Assembly (NCBI GenBank): GCA_010094045.1
Contig: ML986622.1
Span: 124,001 to 188,000 of the forward strand
Direction: 5' to 3'
Length of the DNA: 64,000 bases
Origin: Lojkania enalia
Lineage: Eukaryota > Ascomycota > Dothideomycetes > Pleosporales
The translations under genes and the position numbers were made by a program. How positions within the stretch are numbered: position 1 is the first letter of the stretch; the number at the start of each line of letters is the position of its first letter. Positions 46,933-59,154 of this stretch are shown piece by piece. The notes under the pieces were generated by a model. The model was not told where the DNA came from. It worked only from the letters and a program-made list of their open reading frames with translations, and did not search any database.

Positions 46933-48222
46933 TCAATTGCCTGCCACATCCAGTACATGTCGAGGCTCCTTCTTAAGCTCGACCCAACCATCCTCCTCCA
47001 CCCGTATAATCTTCCCATCAATACATATACGACGCCATCTTGCATTTTCCTCTCTCCCTTCAAACTCAATCCGGAGTCCATCAATAGCTTCATAGAGCAC
47101 AGCCGGATCCTCCACGTGTTTGCCGCCCTGATATGCGAGTCCCATTAGTCTCATTGCTTCATTGCCATTCGTGGGCCCAAACCGAACCAAATGTAAACTC
47201 CCATCTAACGGTTTCGAAGCGGGTGAAATCGTGAAAAGTTTCTCTAGGTTCGAGGTCATCGTCGCTAGAACGTACATGTGCTCTAGCTCTGGGAGTTGTT
47301 TCCATGAATCGCCCTTCAGCACAGAAACCTTGGCTTTGTATGCGTGCGGAGGTGAACCATCAGCAGGGTACAGAGCGTCATTTGCTGCCATCTTGAATCT
47401 TTCGATTCCAAATTTGCGGTACTCCGCGGTGTCACTGTCCGCTACAAGCGAGGCATGCATGCCCCAGCTCCCTACAACAGCGCCATGCAGAATTTTGCGA
47501 CCGGACTCTGGATCCTTGGGCAATTCCTCTTCGCGGCGGGCCTCGTCAACGAGTAGGTATGCACCGGGAGAGAAGACTGCGGTGAAGATAGGAAGGGAGT
47601 GTGATTTGGCGTCTTCTGCCAAAAAACGTAATCCCCAGGTATTGTCCGTTCCAGCATTAATTGAGTGATACAATGCATTCGCTGTACCGAGCGGCAAAAG
47701 AATTACTTGGGGAGGTGCATACTCTTTAGATGCCGGTTTCGAGAGCAATCCATTGACAAGATCAATGACTCCACCATCTCCAGAAAGCAGAATGATACGG
47801 ATTAGCGAGCCAGAATTCGCTTTGGGAAAGAAGGTGTTGCTCGTAAGATCTAGGATGCTCGACTCTGACGTTGTGTGATGAATCTGGAAGCTATTGTGGG
47901 ACGCTGGGAAGAGATTTTCCAAAACTGGCTTCACGGCTTGTTTGAAGAATGTATCTGCCTTTCCAGTCCCAGAGCCAGTAGAAACTATGATGTGAGTTTC
48001 TCTGCCACTTGTAATATCCAGACGTGGGTAAGCTGGATCGGCTTGCGCTTTGATTATCTTGACCTTCGGTGGCTCGGCATCATGGCCTTCCGTAGGCTCG
48101 ATGTGAATAATAATCGAAGTGGCCCCGTCGGCATTCTGAACTACTGCGACTAAATTCTTCCGATCAATTCCCTGCTCTTGATTATGCTCGTCCTTGAACA
48201 TAAAGGTCGTTGATTCGGCCAT
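46933..48222 (-). CDS. Diacylglycerol-kinase-fold lipid kinase-like protein
   Basis: Intronless, 429 aa. The nucleotide-binding loop region reads IIVSTGSGTGKA (about 79-90), followed by LLSGDGGVIDLVNGL (146-159) and LLPLGTANALYHS (175-187). These are the positions of the canonical GGDGT and P.GT.N motifs of DAGK_cat proteins (diacylglycerol, sphingosine and ceramide kinases). The first glycine motif is SGDGG instead of GGDGT. The C-terminal half contains the usual beta-rich domain (GSWGMHASLVADSD, KVSVLKGDSW). Probable lipid kinase or a family member with altered activity. The start is the first ATG of the frame. It is divergent from the next gene. Confidence 0.82.
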   Translation of the reverse strand: MAESTTFMFKDEHNQEQGIDRKNLVAVVQNADGATSIIIHIEPTEGHDAEPPKVKIIKAQADPAYPRLDITSGRETHIIVSTGSGTGKADTFFKQAVKPVLENLFPASHNSFQIHHTTSESSILDLTSNTFFPKANSGSLIRIILLSGDGGVIDLVNGLLSKPASKEYAPPQVILLPLGTANALYHSINAGTDNTWGLRFLAEDAKSHSLPIFTAVFSPGAYLLVDEARREEELPKDPESGRKILHGAVVGSWGMHASLVADSDTAEYRKFGIERFKMAANDALYPADGSPPHAYKAKVSVLKGDSWKQLPELEHMYVLATMTSNLEKLFTISPASKPLDGSLHLVRFGPTNGNEAMRLMGLAYQGGKHVEDPAVLYEAIDGLRIEFEGREENARWRRICIDGKIIRVEEDGWVELKKEPRHVLDVAGN

Positions 48223-49084
48223 CTTCGTTCTTACGAGATAGAGATTCCGGATGGAAGCTGCACAGTAGAAAGAAGCAGTTATATAAAGTATGGCCTATAC
48301 AAAAGATCTGAACGACGTTGCAAAACTGTAAATGCCGGATTTAGGGTTGTTTCTGTTGTTTACAGTTCACGAGAGTCTCGAGCGTACATATCCTACACCC
48401 GCTTCTTATAGCGATAGATGATTAAATGTAACCTGCTGTGGTGTTGAGTAGTTGACTGTCAAGTTGGCAGACATTTTAGAGTAATCTTATCTTATTAATT
48501 GCGCGCTACATCTGCGTACCAAGGACTTACTCAAACGCCGAATCCAAAAGCCCCGATTTGCTCTTCGGCCTGTGGCCACAAAATGTCTCGCTAAGCCCAA
48601 AACGCTCAGCAGCAGAACGCTCCCAAGCAATGCAAAATTCTGAGCACCGCTTGTTCACTCCTTCAACGAGAATATACATATAAACATGCTCGCCTACTTT
48701 GCTTCCATATTGCTCGGTTCCTCGAAATTACTCTAAATAGAAAGCTTTGCAAGCAGTCAGCCTTAACTTGGACCTGAGTTTACGTCATCAACGGTTGTTC
48801 TTGGCAGCCGCATTAGGAGTCCAGCTTTCCTCCAGCTCAGCCGGATTCCTCGATATCACCACCTTCGCCTTGCGGCGCCACACTCAGCCGTCATACTCAG
48901 CAGTCGCATAACTGACTACTTAATCGATCCTCAGTCTCGCGCAACGAAGCCTTCATATATCGTTCATACTCCCACCCACAACCGCCGACCAGGACCTTCA
49001 AAGACTAATCTTCAGGCGGCCAACCCGCAAATCCCGCTTCGTATTCCTCCTCGCATGTGCACCTAACGACAACCAACCCTCACC
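48223..49084. promoter_or_regulatory. Divergent promoter between DGK-like gene and membrane protein gene
   Basis: 862 bp between divergent starts. The last 200 bp before 49085 are C-rich and G-poor on the plus strand. No specific factor site is assigned. Confidence 0.4.
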
Positions 49085-49753
49085 ATGAACGGCGGCATCA
49101 TCTTCCTAATAATCCTCCTCGTCCTCGTAGTAGGAGGCTACGGCGGCTGGGTCCTCTACTCGCGCATCCAAGCCAAACGCCTCGGACTTCCCTCGCCCTC
49201 GCTCAACCCTTTCGCGCGTGGTGACTCCAATTATCCAGCTCCCGCCCCCGGCGGCATCCGCGGCTGGTTTGATACCCAGATCCGCAAATTTAAGAATAGG
49301 AACAATCGCTATGCGAGCGGCGCGTACGAGGAGCCGTCAGGATACTCTGGCGCGCGGGGTCGAGGCGCGGGCCATAGGCTTGATCCTGATGAAGCATGGG
49401 ATGCGCGCGTGGGGAACGAAGCATATTATGAAGAGCAAGAGTTAGGGTTGCATGCGCCGAACACGGCATATGGAGGCGGCATTGGATATGGAGCGCCGAG
49501 CCCCGGATTCCAGGAAGAGCGCGGAAGAAGTCGGACGAGGGAGTATGATGACAGTCTGCATTCGGATGCACGAAACCCGTTTGGAGACGACAACGCGGCG
49601 AGTTTGAGGGGCGTGAGTCCGAGACCGTTGGACACTCATCAGGATACAAGCTATGGAGGTGCGGCGCAGGTGGCACCGGGCCATAAAAAGCAGGGGAGTG
49701 GGGACAATAGCCCGACGGAGAGTAGGAGAAGCGTGTTTAGAGAGAATATGTGA
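49085..49753 (+). CDS. Single-pass membrane protein with low-complexity tail
   Basis: Intronless, 222 aa. Residues 4-26 (IIFLIILLVLVVGGYGGWVL) form one hydrophobic helix followed by basic RIQAKRLG, giving an N-terminal signal anchor with a cytosolic tail. The rest is Gly/Ser/Arg/Tyr-rich and disordered (GIRGWFDTQIRKFKNRNNRY, LDPDEAWDARVGNEAYYEEQ, several ARNPFGDDN-type segments). Similar proteins recur in filamentous ascomycetes with misleading names such as acid phosphatase-like; I see no phosphatase motif. Function unknown. It converges with the Asteroid-like gene, stops 222 bp apart. Confidence 0.8.
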   Translation: MNGGIIFLIILLVLVVGGYGGWVLYSRIQAKRLGLPSPSLNPFARGDSNYPAPAPGGIRGWFDTQIRKFKNRNNRYASGAYEEPSGYSGARGRGAGHRLDPDEAWDARVGNEAYYEEQELGLHAPNTAYGGGIGYGAPSPGFQEERGRSRTREYDDSLHSDARNPFGDDNAASLRGVSPRPLDTHQDTSYGGAAQVAPGHKKQGSGDNSPTESRRSVFRENM

Positions 49754-49975
49754 GCAGTTGGTGAATGGCTGAGTTGATCGATTGCTTCAATTGGATGACG
49801 ACGAGATGATTTTCTTTCTCTTAGTATATACGTGTTACACTAAGGAGGCTGTCAAAATGGGTTTGTGCAGACATTTTCCTTGTCCATTTTTGGACAGCAG
49901 GCGAGATATCAAACTGTAGATCTAATACTGTCCAATGGACGATTTTATTGGTTGCATCGGTGTGGAAAGCGTTCG

Positions 49976-51964
49976 TTACAGTGTGCCGAGGGCAGAGAAC
50001 GAGTTATTGGCAAACCGCTCTGGAACCGTCTGCTGGCTCTGTTGAGCTTTCCTGTCCCTCTTTTCCCTCTTTCTTTGCCTCTTGGATTTCGCTTCTCCAA
50101 AAAATCCTTCTCCTAAACCCGCAGTCACGTAGGCCTCCCTTATTGCTCGTTGTAAGCTAGCATCTACGTCCTCTCTACTAGGCCACAGGCTCTGACCGGG
50201 CATTGAGAATAGATCTGGAATGGTAGGAAGGCTAGATAGAGCCTCGCTTAGCCTCATAGTGTTGTCATAAAAGTCCGATCCTCCGCTTTGTTCTTGAATT
50301 GCAAGCCAAACCGATATGCATTGCTTCAACATGCGGAGAGAATATAGAGATGTCTGAAGACGTGCATGGAGTTGCACAAAATCCCAGGTATTGTCAAAAC
50401 CATTAATAACAACCCTTGTCAAGAGATAAACATATGGAGGTTTCAGATCGCGCAACATAAATTGGATGGCTATTAGTGACCATGCCAGTGCTGGTTCTGG
50501 GAGCTCTGGTATATTTGCAGTCCACGTCAGAATGTCGGAAAGTATCTCGGCGACCTTCGCTTGCATTTCTTGCTGTGAGTAAATCTTGAGATTCAGGGCA
50601 GCGGGGGCTCGACCTCGGCGCATGTGTTCCCGAATGGACCTGCTTCCGCGACGCATCAGTAGCGAGTATGCAAGCAATCGGTGATCCCGTCCAAGATTCC
50701 AGGCTGATCCCTGATTTACATCTTCAAAGAGCAAAGGAAGAAAGACTTCGGGAATAGCGGTCATATATTCAGTCGCTAATGCTTGGTGGACAAATTCTGA
50801 TACTCTGACGTCGAGCCGGTTTACTACAGCATTCAAGGCAACAATGTCTGAAATAGGTTTCGAGGTATGAAGAATACCGCTGTAACGACTACTGAACTCA
50901 TGATATTGCAAAGAATCAAGATCTATGCTTCTTGCTCTTTGAACGTTCTCAGTGAGAGGCTTCCCGGGGGCTTCCTGAATAGTGTATGCAAGTGACATCA
51001 GACTCTTGAGCTTTAGTTGAAGCCTTATTCCCGTTGGCGAATAGACTTTGAAACTCGGGTTCGGTGAGAGGATAGCATCTCTAAAAAATATTACAAATGC
51101 CTCGGGGGAGTATTCATAGAGAATGAGGTCGGTATCACTCGTGAAAACAACACTGCGAGGGTGATGCTTGGCGCAGGATGCACACCAATCGTCGGCCTCT
51201 CCGGGAACGTTGCGTGTGACATGGGCAAATTCACTCCGAGATAACGCTTCCATCAAAGAGGGGGCAAGGAGCGGATAAACTACCGAGCCTAACGAACGCG
51301 GAATTGGACAGACATTGGTGCCGTGGTTTAACCTAAATTTTGACATGTGTTGTATACCCTTTCGCAGTCTTTCGGCCCGTTCACTCTTCTTCGAGTTCGG
51401 CAACGCACCATCAAATAGGATAGCCGACCTGACAGGAGGCGGTTAGCCATGATCGACTTAATATACGCGGGTGACATGCAGATGTTCCGCATGCAGAACG
51501 GCACGCTACAATTGCGCCGTAGAGCTCGGTTGAACTTCTGTCCAGGGTAATTGAGGCAACGCGCAATTTGGCAATCTTATTTAGGATGAGGGCAGGAGGG
51601 ATTCCGAGAGCAACCCAAGTGTACGCACCTCACTGGTCATGGCATCCTGAGGTGAAACACGCTGCATTGGGGCAAACGCAAAAGCAAAGCATCTCGACAA
51701 AAGCGGTGCTAATCTGAAGGTAACGGATATGATGGCCACTCACACCTTGATGTTGATGTCGCCCAGAGATTTTAGCCAACGAATAGCTGTGGCGTTAATG
51801 TTCGCGTAGGAAGGGAGACATGATTGATCAGCTTCTGCTGCTAGCCTGTGGGCGTGGTAGGCGAGCGCTGGTCCATCTACGACAGCTAGGTAGCCGTCCA
51901 GGTCTTCAGAGGCACACCGGACGGCATACGGTTCGAGGTTCGTGGCCAGGCCCGCGACGCCCAT
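49976..51964 (-). CDS. Asteroid/XPG-N domain protein (ASTE1-like)
   Basis: Two exons, 51964-51744 and 51428-49976, give 557 aa. The N-terminus MGVAGLATNLEPYAVRC..LAVVDGPALAYHAHRL matches the XPG/FEN1 N-terminal nuclease fold. After the junction, ILFDGALPNSKKSER continues the XPG-N domain, and SVVFTSDTDLILY corresponds to the XPG-I acidic cluster. The rest matches the Asteroid type, with helical segments (EVFLPLLFEDVNQGSAW, RDHRLLAYSLLM) and a basic C-terminal KSKRQRKREKRDRKAQQ. Human ASTE1 is a shieldin-linked single-strand endonuclease; a repair role here is inferred. The 315-nt intron is long for this window and could hide an extra exon. The first-exon ATG agrees with the family start. Confidence 0.83.
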
Positions 51965-52524
51965 AGTGGCGATACTAAGGCAAAAGGCATGAGGGGAAGA
52001 CGAACCACAGAACCAAAAGGTAACGGACCGCCTACCTGACAAATGCAGGGCAATGAGGGCAACCAGTGGGCGGACTTGGGCGCAGTGAGAGTGTTGAAAC
52101 AACCCTGTATATATGCAAATTGACTTCTTAACGGTTGACTTTCTGGCGCCAGTGTGACAGTGCGGTGCGAGCCGGGGTCCCTGCGGCACAATCTTGCTGC
52201 CGAATCAATACGCGTCCGCCGCGCAGCCTTATATAGAGTTCGTCGTCGGCCTCGAGATTGAGGCGGCGACGTTGAGGTGTCGTTGAGAGTCGTGGAGACT
52301 GAGAGTCGTAACGGGGTCGTTAGACAGTCGTGCGAGGAGCGAAGGCCATGCGGGCTTGAGTAGAATAGGACTAGCCGCCGAGCACCGTCGGCCGTGCGTC
52401 ATCCTGCGTTGGTGGTTGGTGGGGTAGCAATTGTGTGCTCATCCTCAAAACGCTCGAGTCTCTTTCCCCACGCCAATCTCTTCAATTCTCTCCCGCAACA
52501 GCCTGAAATACCTATCCTCTCAGA
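51965..52524. promoter_or_regulatory. Divergent promoter of the Asteroid-like gene and PGM
   Basis: 560 bp between divergent starts, GC-rich with several CG-rich blocks near 52190-52400. No specific site is assigned. Confidence 0.4.
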
Positions 52525-54478
52525 ATGAGCATCAAGACGGTCTCCCTGAAACCGTTTACCGACCAGAAGCCCGGAACGTAAGTCGAACAACCAACCTGTG
52601 GCTATGTTTAGACGATGCCTGGCGTGACTGCTGCACATATTGCCCTGCAACACTCCTCTTCCCTCCTACATATTGCCGTCCTCCTTTCCATCTGTCACAT
52701 GCCTCTGTTATATTCTCCAGACGATTGCTCCGTTTTCAATGCATATCTCGGCAGGATATGGCTGACTCTTGGTTCCGCACCAGCTCCGGTCTCCGCAAGA
52801 AGGTCAAGGTCTTCCAGCAGGAAAACTATAGCGAGGCCTTTGTGACCAGCATTCTCCTCTCCATTCCAGAGGGCGCCAAGGACGCTTTTCTGGTCATCGG
52901 CGGCGATGGACGATACTGGAACCCAGAGGTCACACAGTTGATTGCTAAGATCGGAGCCGCATACGGCGTAAAGAAGCTGCTCATCGGCCAGAATGGCATC
53001 CTGAGCACTCCGGCTGCTAGCAATGTCATTCGGATACGCAAGGCGACGGGCGGTATCCTTCTTACGGCTAGCCACAATCCTGGAGGTCGGTCTTGTCCCC
53101 ACCGTCTTGTGGTCCATGATTTCGATGTTAGCTCTTAATCCGTTCCGACTCCCACTAACCGGAAGCAGGGCCCAACGAGGACTTCGGTATCAAGTACAAC
53201 CTAGCCAACGGTGCGCCGGCACCTGAGAGCGTTACAAACAAGATCTTCGAGACGTCCAAGACTCTCAATACCTACAAGATCGCCGACATCCCTGATGTCG
53301 ATCTTACTACAATCGGCACCAAAGCATATGGTCCCCTCGAGGTTGAGATCATTGACTCCACTAAGGACTACCTAGACATGCTCAAGGGCATCTTCGATTT
53401 CGACCTCATCAAATCATTCATCAAGAAGCACCCTGACTTCAAGGTGCTCTTTGATGGACTAAGTGGTGTTACTGGCCCCTACGGCGTCGACATCTTCGAG
53501 AAGGAGCTGGGCATACCAAACAGCACACAAAACTGTATCCCAAAGCCCGACTTCGGTGGCCACCACCCGGACCCCAACCTTGTGTACGCCAAGTCTCTAG
53601 TCGATGCTGTCGACAAGAATGGTGTCCATTTCGGTGCCGCCAGTGATGGTGATGGCGACCGAAATATGATTTACGGCGCGAAGACATTCGTCTCTCCCGG
53701 AGATAGCTTGGCGATAATTGCGCACTACGCCGACCTGATCCCTTGGTTCAAGAATCAAGGAATATATGGTCTTGCTCGAAGCATGCCTACTTCTGGTGCG
53801 ATCGATCTCGTGGCAGAGAAGAAGGGCGTCCAATGCTACGAAGTGCCAACCGGCTGGAAGTTTTTCTGCGGTCTGTTCGACGCTGACAAAATGAACATCT
53901 GCGGCGAGGAGAGTTTTGGCACTGGATCCAACCACATCCGAGAGAAGGACGGACTGTGGGCCATTGTCGCTTGGCTTAATATCCTTGCCGGCGTTGGAGA
54001 ACAGACTGGCACGACGCCCAGCATAGCTTCTGTGCAGAAGGACTTTTGGAAGACGTACGGACGAACCTTCTTCACTCGATACGATTACGAAGGCTGTGAG
54101 ACTGAGGGCGCCAATAAGATGACAGCGAACATCAAGGAGCTCATAACTACGAAGAAGGACGAGTTCGTCGGCTCTACCATCTCTGGCCGCAAGGTGGTTG
54201 AGGCTGACGACTTCTCATACACAGACCTTGACGGAAGCGTCTCTAAGAACCAAGGCATCTTCATCAAATTCGATGACGGGAGCCGCATCGTCGTCCGTCT
54301 CTCCGGAACAGGCAGCAGCGGCGCGACTATTCGGTTGTACGTCGAGAAGTACGAGAGCGACGAATCCAAGTTCGACATGGATGCACAGGACTACCTTGTG
54401 GACAACGTCAAGTTGGCAACTAATCTTCTGAAGTTGCAAGAGTTCATTGGCCGTACCGAGCCTGATGTAAAGACTTAG
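52525..54478 (+). CDS. PGM: Phosphoglucomutase
   Basis: Interconverts glucose-1-phosphate and glucose-6-phosphate, linking glycolysis with glycogen, trehalose and UDP-glucose synthesis in the cytosol. Three exons, 52525-52577, 52784-53085 and 53169-54478, give 554 aa, the usual length. Visible: [20 protein letters not shown], the phosphoserine loop TASHNPGG (Ser 114), the magnesium loop DGDGDR (278-283), [18 protein letters not shown] for sugar binding, and [16 protein letters not shown] for phosphate binding. The first intron (206 nt) splits the codon before SGLRKKV. An ATG lies in frame just upstream of that acceptor (52757), but the conserved N-terminus comes from the first exon. No residue expected for activity is missing. 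Confidence 0.97.
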
Positions 54479-55133
54479 AAGCATTTCGAGGACTTTAGAC
54501 AACGCTCAATAACTGATCACACACCAGTGGGGGAATGCCATGATGAATTACGACGCTGCACGAATTCGCGAACCGGCGGATGTGTAAAATTGATAGAGAC
54601 TGCAAGGCTAACCACATATACTCCGTAAATAATACTCACTAGAAGTCTCTCAATTCGGCTTCCCAAATATCTCGCCATCATGTTCTGTGATGTCCTACTC
54701 GAGTTGTGGCTGACTGCTTCTCATTGGCTGGAGGCGCCACAGCACGCCGCACCAATTCAGGCACCATTTGCTCGTTCTTCCACCAAACATATTGGAGACT
54801 TGGATCATGGATGCCGTATCGATGGGCTACATGATAGGTTCTGTAGGAGCGCCAGATTGGCATGATGCCAGCGGTCCGTATGATGTGTCCACTCAAGCCG
54901 CGCAATGGCCGTAGTGACCCCTTTTGCGTGCCTAGAGGCGTCTGATTTCTTTTCGAATGACGTCGCACGGCTCAGCCACCCGCCCGCGAAGCTGTCGCAA
55001 CCCAGATCTCCGCTACCGCCAGTCTTCCCACCACATCAGCGGCGGCCCAGTGAAGTCTCGCACGAGCTGTGTCCTTTACCACTAGCCGCCATTCCCCCTA
55101 CAAAGTTCTGCACATTATTTCTACCCTACAACC
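54479..55133. other. Intergenic region between PGM and KES1
   Basis: 655 bp holding the PGM 3' flank and the KES1 promoter, which is C-rich from about 54975 to 55133. Short open frames on the minus strand show no family features. Confidence 0.45.
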
Positions 55134-56518
55134 ATGAGCGCAAACGGTAATGGCAATGGAAATGGCAACGGGAACGGCAAAGCTTCGGCGGTGCCTCCTC
55201 AGGCAAAGAGCTCGTGGTCGAGCTTCCTCAAGGTGCGCTACATATTATACACGACGTGCTTATGCTAAGATCCTATAGTCAATAGCGTCCTTCAATGGCG
55301 ACCTCTCATCTATGACTGCGCCCCCTTTCATCCTCTCTACCACCTCCCTCGTCGAGTTCTCCTCCTACTGGGCCGAGCACCCCACTGTGTTTGTCGCCCC
55401 GGCTGCCGAGAAGGACCCCGCCAAGCGGGCGATGCTAGTGCTGAAATGGTTCCTAAGCACACTCAAGCAGCAGTACGCGAGTCGCAGCGAGAAACTGGGG
55501 AGCGAGAAGAAGCCTTTAAATCCGTTCTTGGGAGAACTATTTCTCGGGAAGTGGGAGGACGAGGCGGGCACTACGCAGCTTGTGAGCGAACAAGTTAGGT
55601 ACGACGCAAGCAAATATACCAGGGAGCACTAGATACTAATCCGTATAGCCATCATCCTCCAGTCACGGCTTACTGCATCTGGAATGCGAAATCAGGGATC
55701 CGATTGCAGGGATACAATGCACAGAAGGCATCTTTCTCGAGCACCATCAACGTCAAGGCGAGCACTGCCATCACTATATTGTACGAGCCCGTAGCCTAAT
55801 TCGTGATCAGCAAATCGGCCATGCCATCCTCCATATTGACGAGTACGACGAGGACTACCTCATCACCCTCCCCTCACTTCACATCGAAGGCCTGATCACA
55901 GGCTCTCCCTTTGTCGAACTGAACCGCTGCTCTTTCATCCAATCTAGCACCGGCTACGCTGCCAAGATCGATTACAGCGGCCGGGGATGGATCTCGGGAA
56001 AGAAGAATACCTTCTCCGCCATCTTGTATCCCGAAGGCAAAGAGAAGGAGCCCATCTACACTGTCGATGGCCAATGGACTGATGCATTCACCATCCGAGA
56101 CGCAAAGAACAAGGACGTCGTTGACACCTACGACCCCAAGATCACAAAAGTCACACCCCTAACCGTCGCCCCCCTCGAAGAACAAGACGAAATGGAGTCG
56201 CGGCGCGCCTGGAAGAAAGTGGCCGATGCCATCGCAAAAGGCGATATGGACACAACCTCGTACGAGAAGTCCCTCATTGAGAACCGCCAACGTGAACTCC
56301 GCAAGCTCGAGCGGGAAGAGGGAAGAGAATGGGAGCGCAGGTTCTTTTCACGGACTGATAAATATCCCTTGTTTGAGAGCCTAGCAGCCAAGATCGGAGA
56401 GCAGGTTAATGATTCTTTAACAAATGGGGTGTGGATCTTTGATGCGGAGAAGGCGAGTAAATCGAGACCGCCCTTCCGACAGGGCGAAACGAACGGCGTC
56501 ACCGAGTCCCCGTCGTAA
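55134..56518 (+). CDS. KES1: Oxysterol-binding protein Kes1/Osh4
   Basis: Lipid transfer protein that exchanges sterol for PI4P between ER and Golgi-type membranes. Four exons, 55134-55232, 55279-55598, 55649-55757 and 55811-56518, give 411 aa, with no PH or ankyrin domain, as in the short Osh4 class. The Asn/Gly repeat at residues 4-17 (GNGNGNGNGNG) is an unstructured lead. Visible: the lid and core [13 protein letters not shown], the signature EQVSHHPP (about 137-144), [20 protein letters not shown], and [13 protein letters not shown]. The third intron (55758-55810) has a GC donor (AAG|GCGAGC); using it restores [14 protein letters not shown], and the unspliced frame stops at once. Confidence 0.95.
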
Positions 56519-56919
56519 GCGGGGCAGCAGTAGTCTCTGGACCGCTACGCCTTATTTTTAATCTTTTTGTTTAATTCTGAGATCCCCATTGCTGACGCCT
56601 ATTTAATAGGATGACGGGACGGGAAAACGTGCAACGATCGGCCGGCTACTCGCTAAGGGATATTAAACTGTTGCTGGCGTTGAGGATTCGAAATTTGTCA
56701 TTCGATGGCAGAAATGCGCGGATTGCTATAGGCACTGGGGATGGGCGTTGAGCACTCTGTATTAGTATAAAATATCTAGCATCCTTGTAATTACCCTAAT
56801 AATGTTCTCTTTCGAGCTTGAATGCCATATGCCAACATGAAATGTTTTTGCCTGCATATTTACAATTAAAAGTACAATTCTCTATCCATACATTTCAAGT
56901 AATCCGGGTGACAGCATTC
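56519..56919. other. Convergent 3' region between KES1 and BPL1
   Basis: 401 bp between converging stops, AT-rich towards 56760-56890. Nothing else was recognised. Confidence 0.45.
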
Positions 56920-59154
56920 TCAAATCTTCCGTCTAACCAACCCCTTGAAGAAATCAAAACTATTACTATCACTCTGCAGACTAACAACCCTTCCCGTCGG
57001 CCGATCTTCCCACCCCAACTCCTCAGCAAGCAATAACCCCCAGTCCCGCGTGATCCCCTTGATCCGCGCCCTGGCCCCATCGTGCATTTCCAGCGTCACG
57101 ATCTGATCGCTATGCAGCCACGCATCGTAGTACTCGCCCTCCATATCCCTATTGAACCCCGCCTTGCAGAATACAGTATACAAATCTTCGAACTGTGCTA
57201 ATATGGACGCGAGAAGTTTTTCGGGGGACAGCGGTTTCAAGTTTTGGTGCGAGGCGAGGAGGTTTAGGGATGTGGTGGGGAGGGCGTTGGATAGGTTCAG
57301 CCCGATGCCGCAGACGATGTCGTAGCTTGAGCCGCTGTAGCTCGAGTTTACAAGGATGCCGCCAATTTTTACGACGTCGTTGCTCTCTGTGCCGGGGGGA
57401 GAGGCGTAGATATCGTTGGGCCATTTTAGGCGGATGGGGAGTCGCTCGTATCCCGGTGCGTACCCTTTTATGCCCCGGACGACGGATAGGGCGGCAAGAT
57501 ATTGGATAAATATTACGGGTGCGCTTTGCGAGAGTGCGAAGGAGTGGTGGAGGACGGTGCTGAACATTAGGGCGCCCGGTGGGGCAACCCAGACGTTTGA
57601 GCCGCGGCCTCGACCGGCGATTTGGGTGGTTGCGGTTATTGTGAAGCCGGTGGGGAGGCTTCGTAGGAGGGAGGGGTTCTTTTCTACGAGTGTGTTTGTG
57701 GATGTTACGACTTCGCCATAGATGAGGAGCCGGCCAAAAGATGGGTTGCTGTTTTGGAGTTTGGAGTGGTAGAAGGAGAGGTTTGCATAGAAGGCGTCAT
57801 GGTTGAAAAAAGGTGTTGCGCGGGGGGATGGGATAGCGTTGATGTGTAGGGTTAGGGTCTTTATGAGGGCGTCGTAGTCGAGGATTTGGTCGGAGGACGT
57901 TCTGGATGTGTAATCGATACGTTCGCGGATAGTTATGATATTTTCCTCTCTGCTCTTCTCTCCTCTGGCCTTGCTCCCCTCGGCCTTGTCTTCTTTCCCG
58001 CTAATTACAGCAGGATGAATGTCTTCAACCGCTTCGACAACCTTCTTCATCTTATCAACTGCCCAAGCGGCACCCTCTCTTTCTAGGTGAAAAACATCAT
58101 TTTCGCCTTTAATATATTCGCCTCCGTCAACTACAATAACGATTTCTGACCAGCTGGCAATAAGGGCCGAGACTGCTGCAGCCGTATGAGCTGAGAGATG
58201 TAGGCAGGAAAGGGATGGTACCGCTTGTTCGTCTTCATTGACTTTTAGTCCCAGTTTCTGCAGCATAAGGCGCATGAAGGCGACTCGGGTGCTGTCTGTG
58301 CTGGTCAAGAGGTCGATGGCTTCTGAGTATGAAGGAAGTGTGGGGCTTTTGGATAGGTTCGTCGGTGCGAATCTAGTCAAGTTAGAATATAAAGATATAG
58401 TAGAAAGGGAGTCGGTACTCTGGATGTGGTCCAGTAAGAATGACATGTCCCCCTCCAACCTTCCGATATATGATAGCAGCCTTTCCCTCCCCTGAATCGA
58501 CATGCAAATCTTCAGTATAACTGGCTAGGGTCTGCACGCCCCGATTTTCAAGTTTCTTTGCATCAACAAACACACCACCGCCATTATAATAGCATTTAAA
58601 AGTCTCCGGCATGCCCTGCGGTGCGTTCGGCAGCACCTCTTTATGAACTTTTAGATCTGCAGCTCGCGCTCCAGCTTCAGAATGATACACAAACCCCGTA
58701 AAGGCGAGACCCCTACAGATGCCGGGAAAGAATCCAAGCTCGCGATCCCCTACAACCGCCATCTTGGGATCATCGACCTCGAACTCACATCGCGAGGTCC
58801 CATAGTAGCCTCCAGCACAGAAGCCAAGAAAACTTCCGCCCCGGTTGACATACTGGTAGATGCGACGATTTCCTTCACCGTTGAGTGTACGGCAATAGCC
58901 TAGATCTGCACCGCCGGGGAAAACGAGAAGCGCACATGATGCAGTCCACGGCTCTTTGATGATGATGTCGCCCGTAGTGGGAATTACAACATAAGTAGGC
59001 GACAGCAATCTCCTCAGAGTATACAAGCAATGGCGTACAGATTCCGTCGTGCTTCCATTCCCTATCACAAATCAATCATTCATTCATTATCGATTCAAGG
59101 AAGAATGTAAAACATACCCGAGTATACCAAAACGTTCATCTTCCTACTCGCCAT
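56920..59154 (-). CDS. BPL1: Biotin-protein ligase
   Basis: Attaches biotin to carboxylases such as acetyl-CoA carboxylase and pyruvate carboxylase. Three exons, 59154-59118, 59061-58419 and 58372-56920, give 710 aa, close to yeast Bpl1. N-terminal half: glutamine-amidotransferase-like domain (MNVLVYSGNGST, LLVFPGGADLGY, GGSFLGFCAGGYYG with its Cys, GHVILTGPHPEF). C-terminal half: the ligase core, TSTNTLVEKNPSL, the biotinyl-AMP loop TTQIAGRGRGSNVW, RLKWPNDIYA, KIGGILVNSS, CGIGLNLSNALPT, then the small C-terminal domain. The last junction splits GPHPE|FAPTNL. The start codon is 78 bp from that of COA4 on the other strand. Confidence 0.95.
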
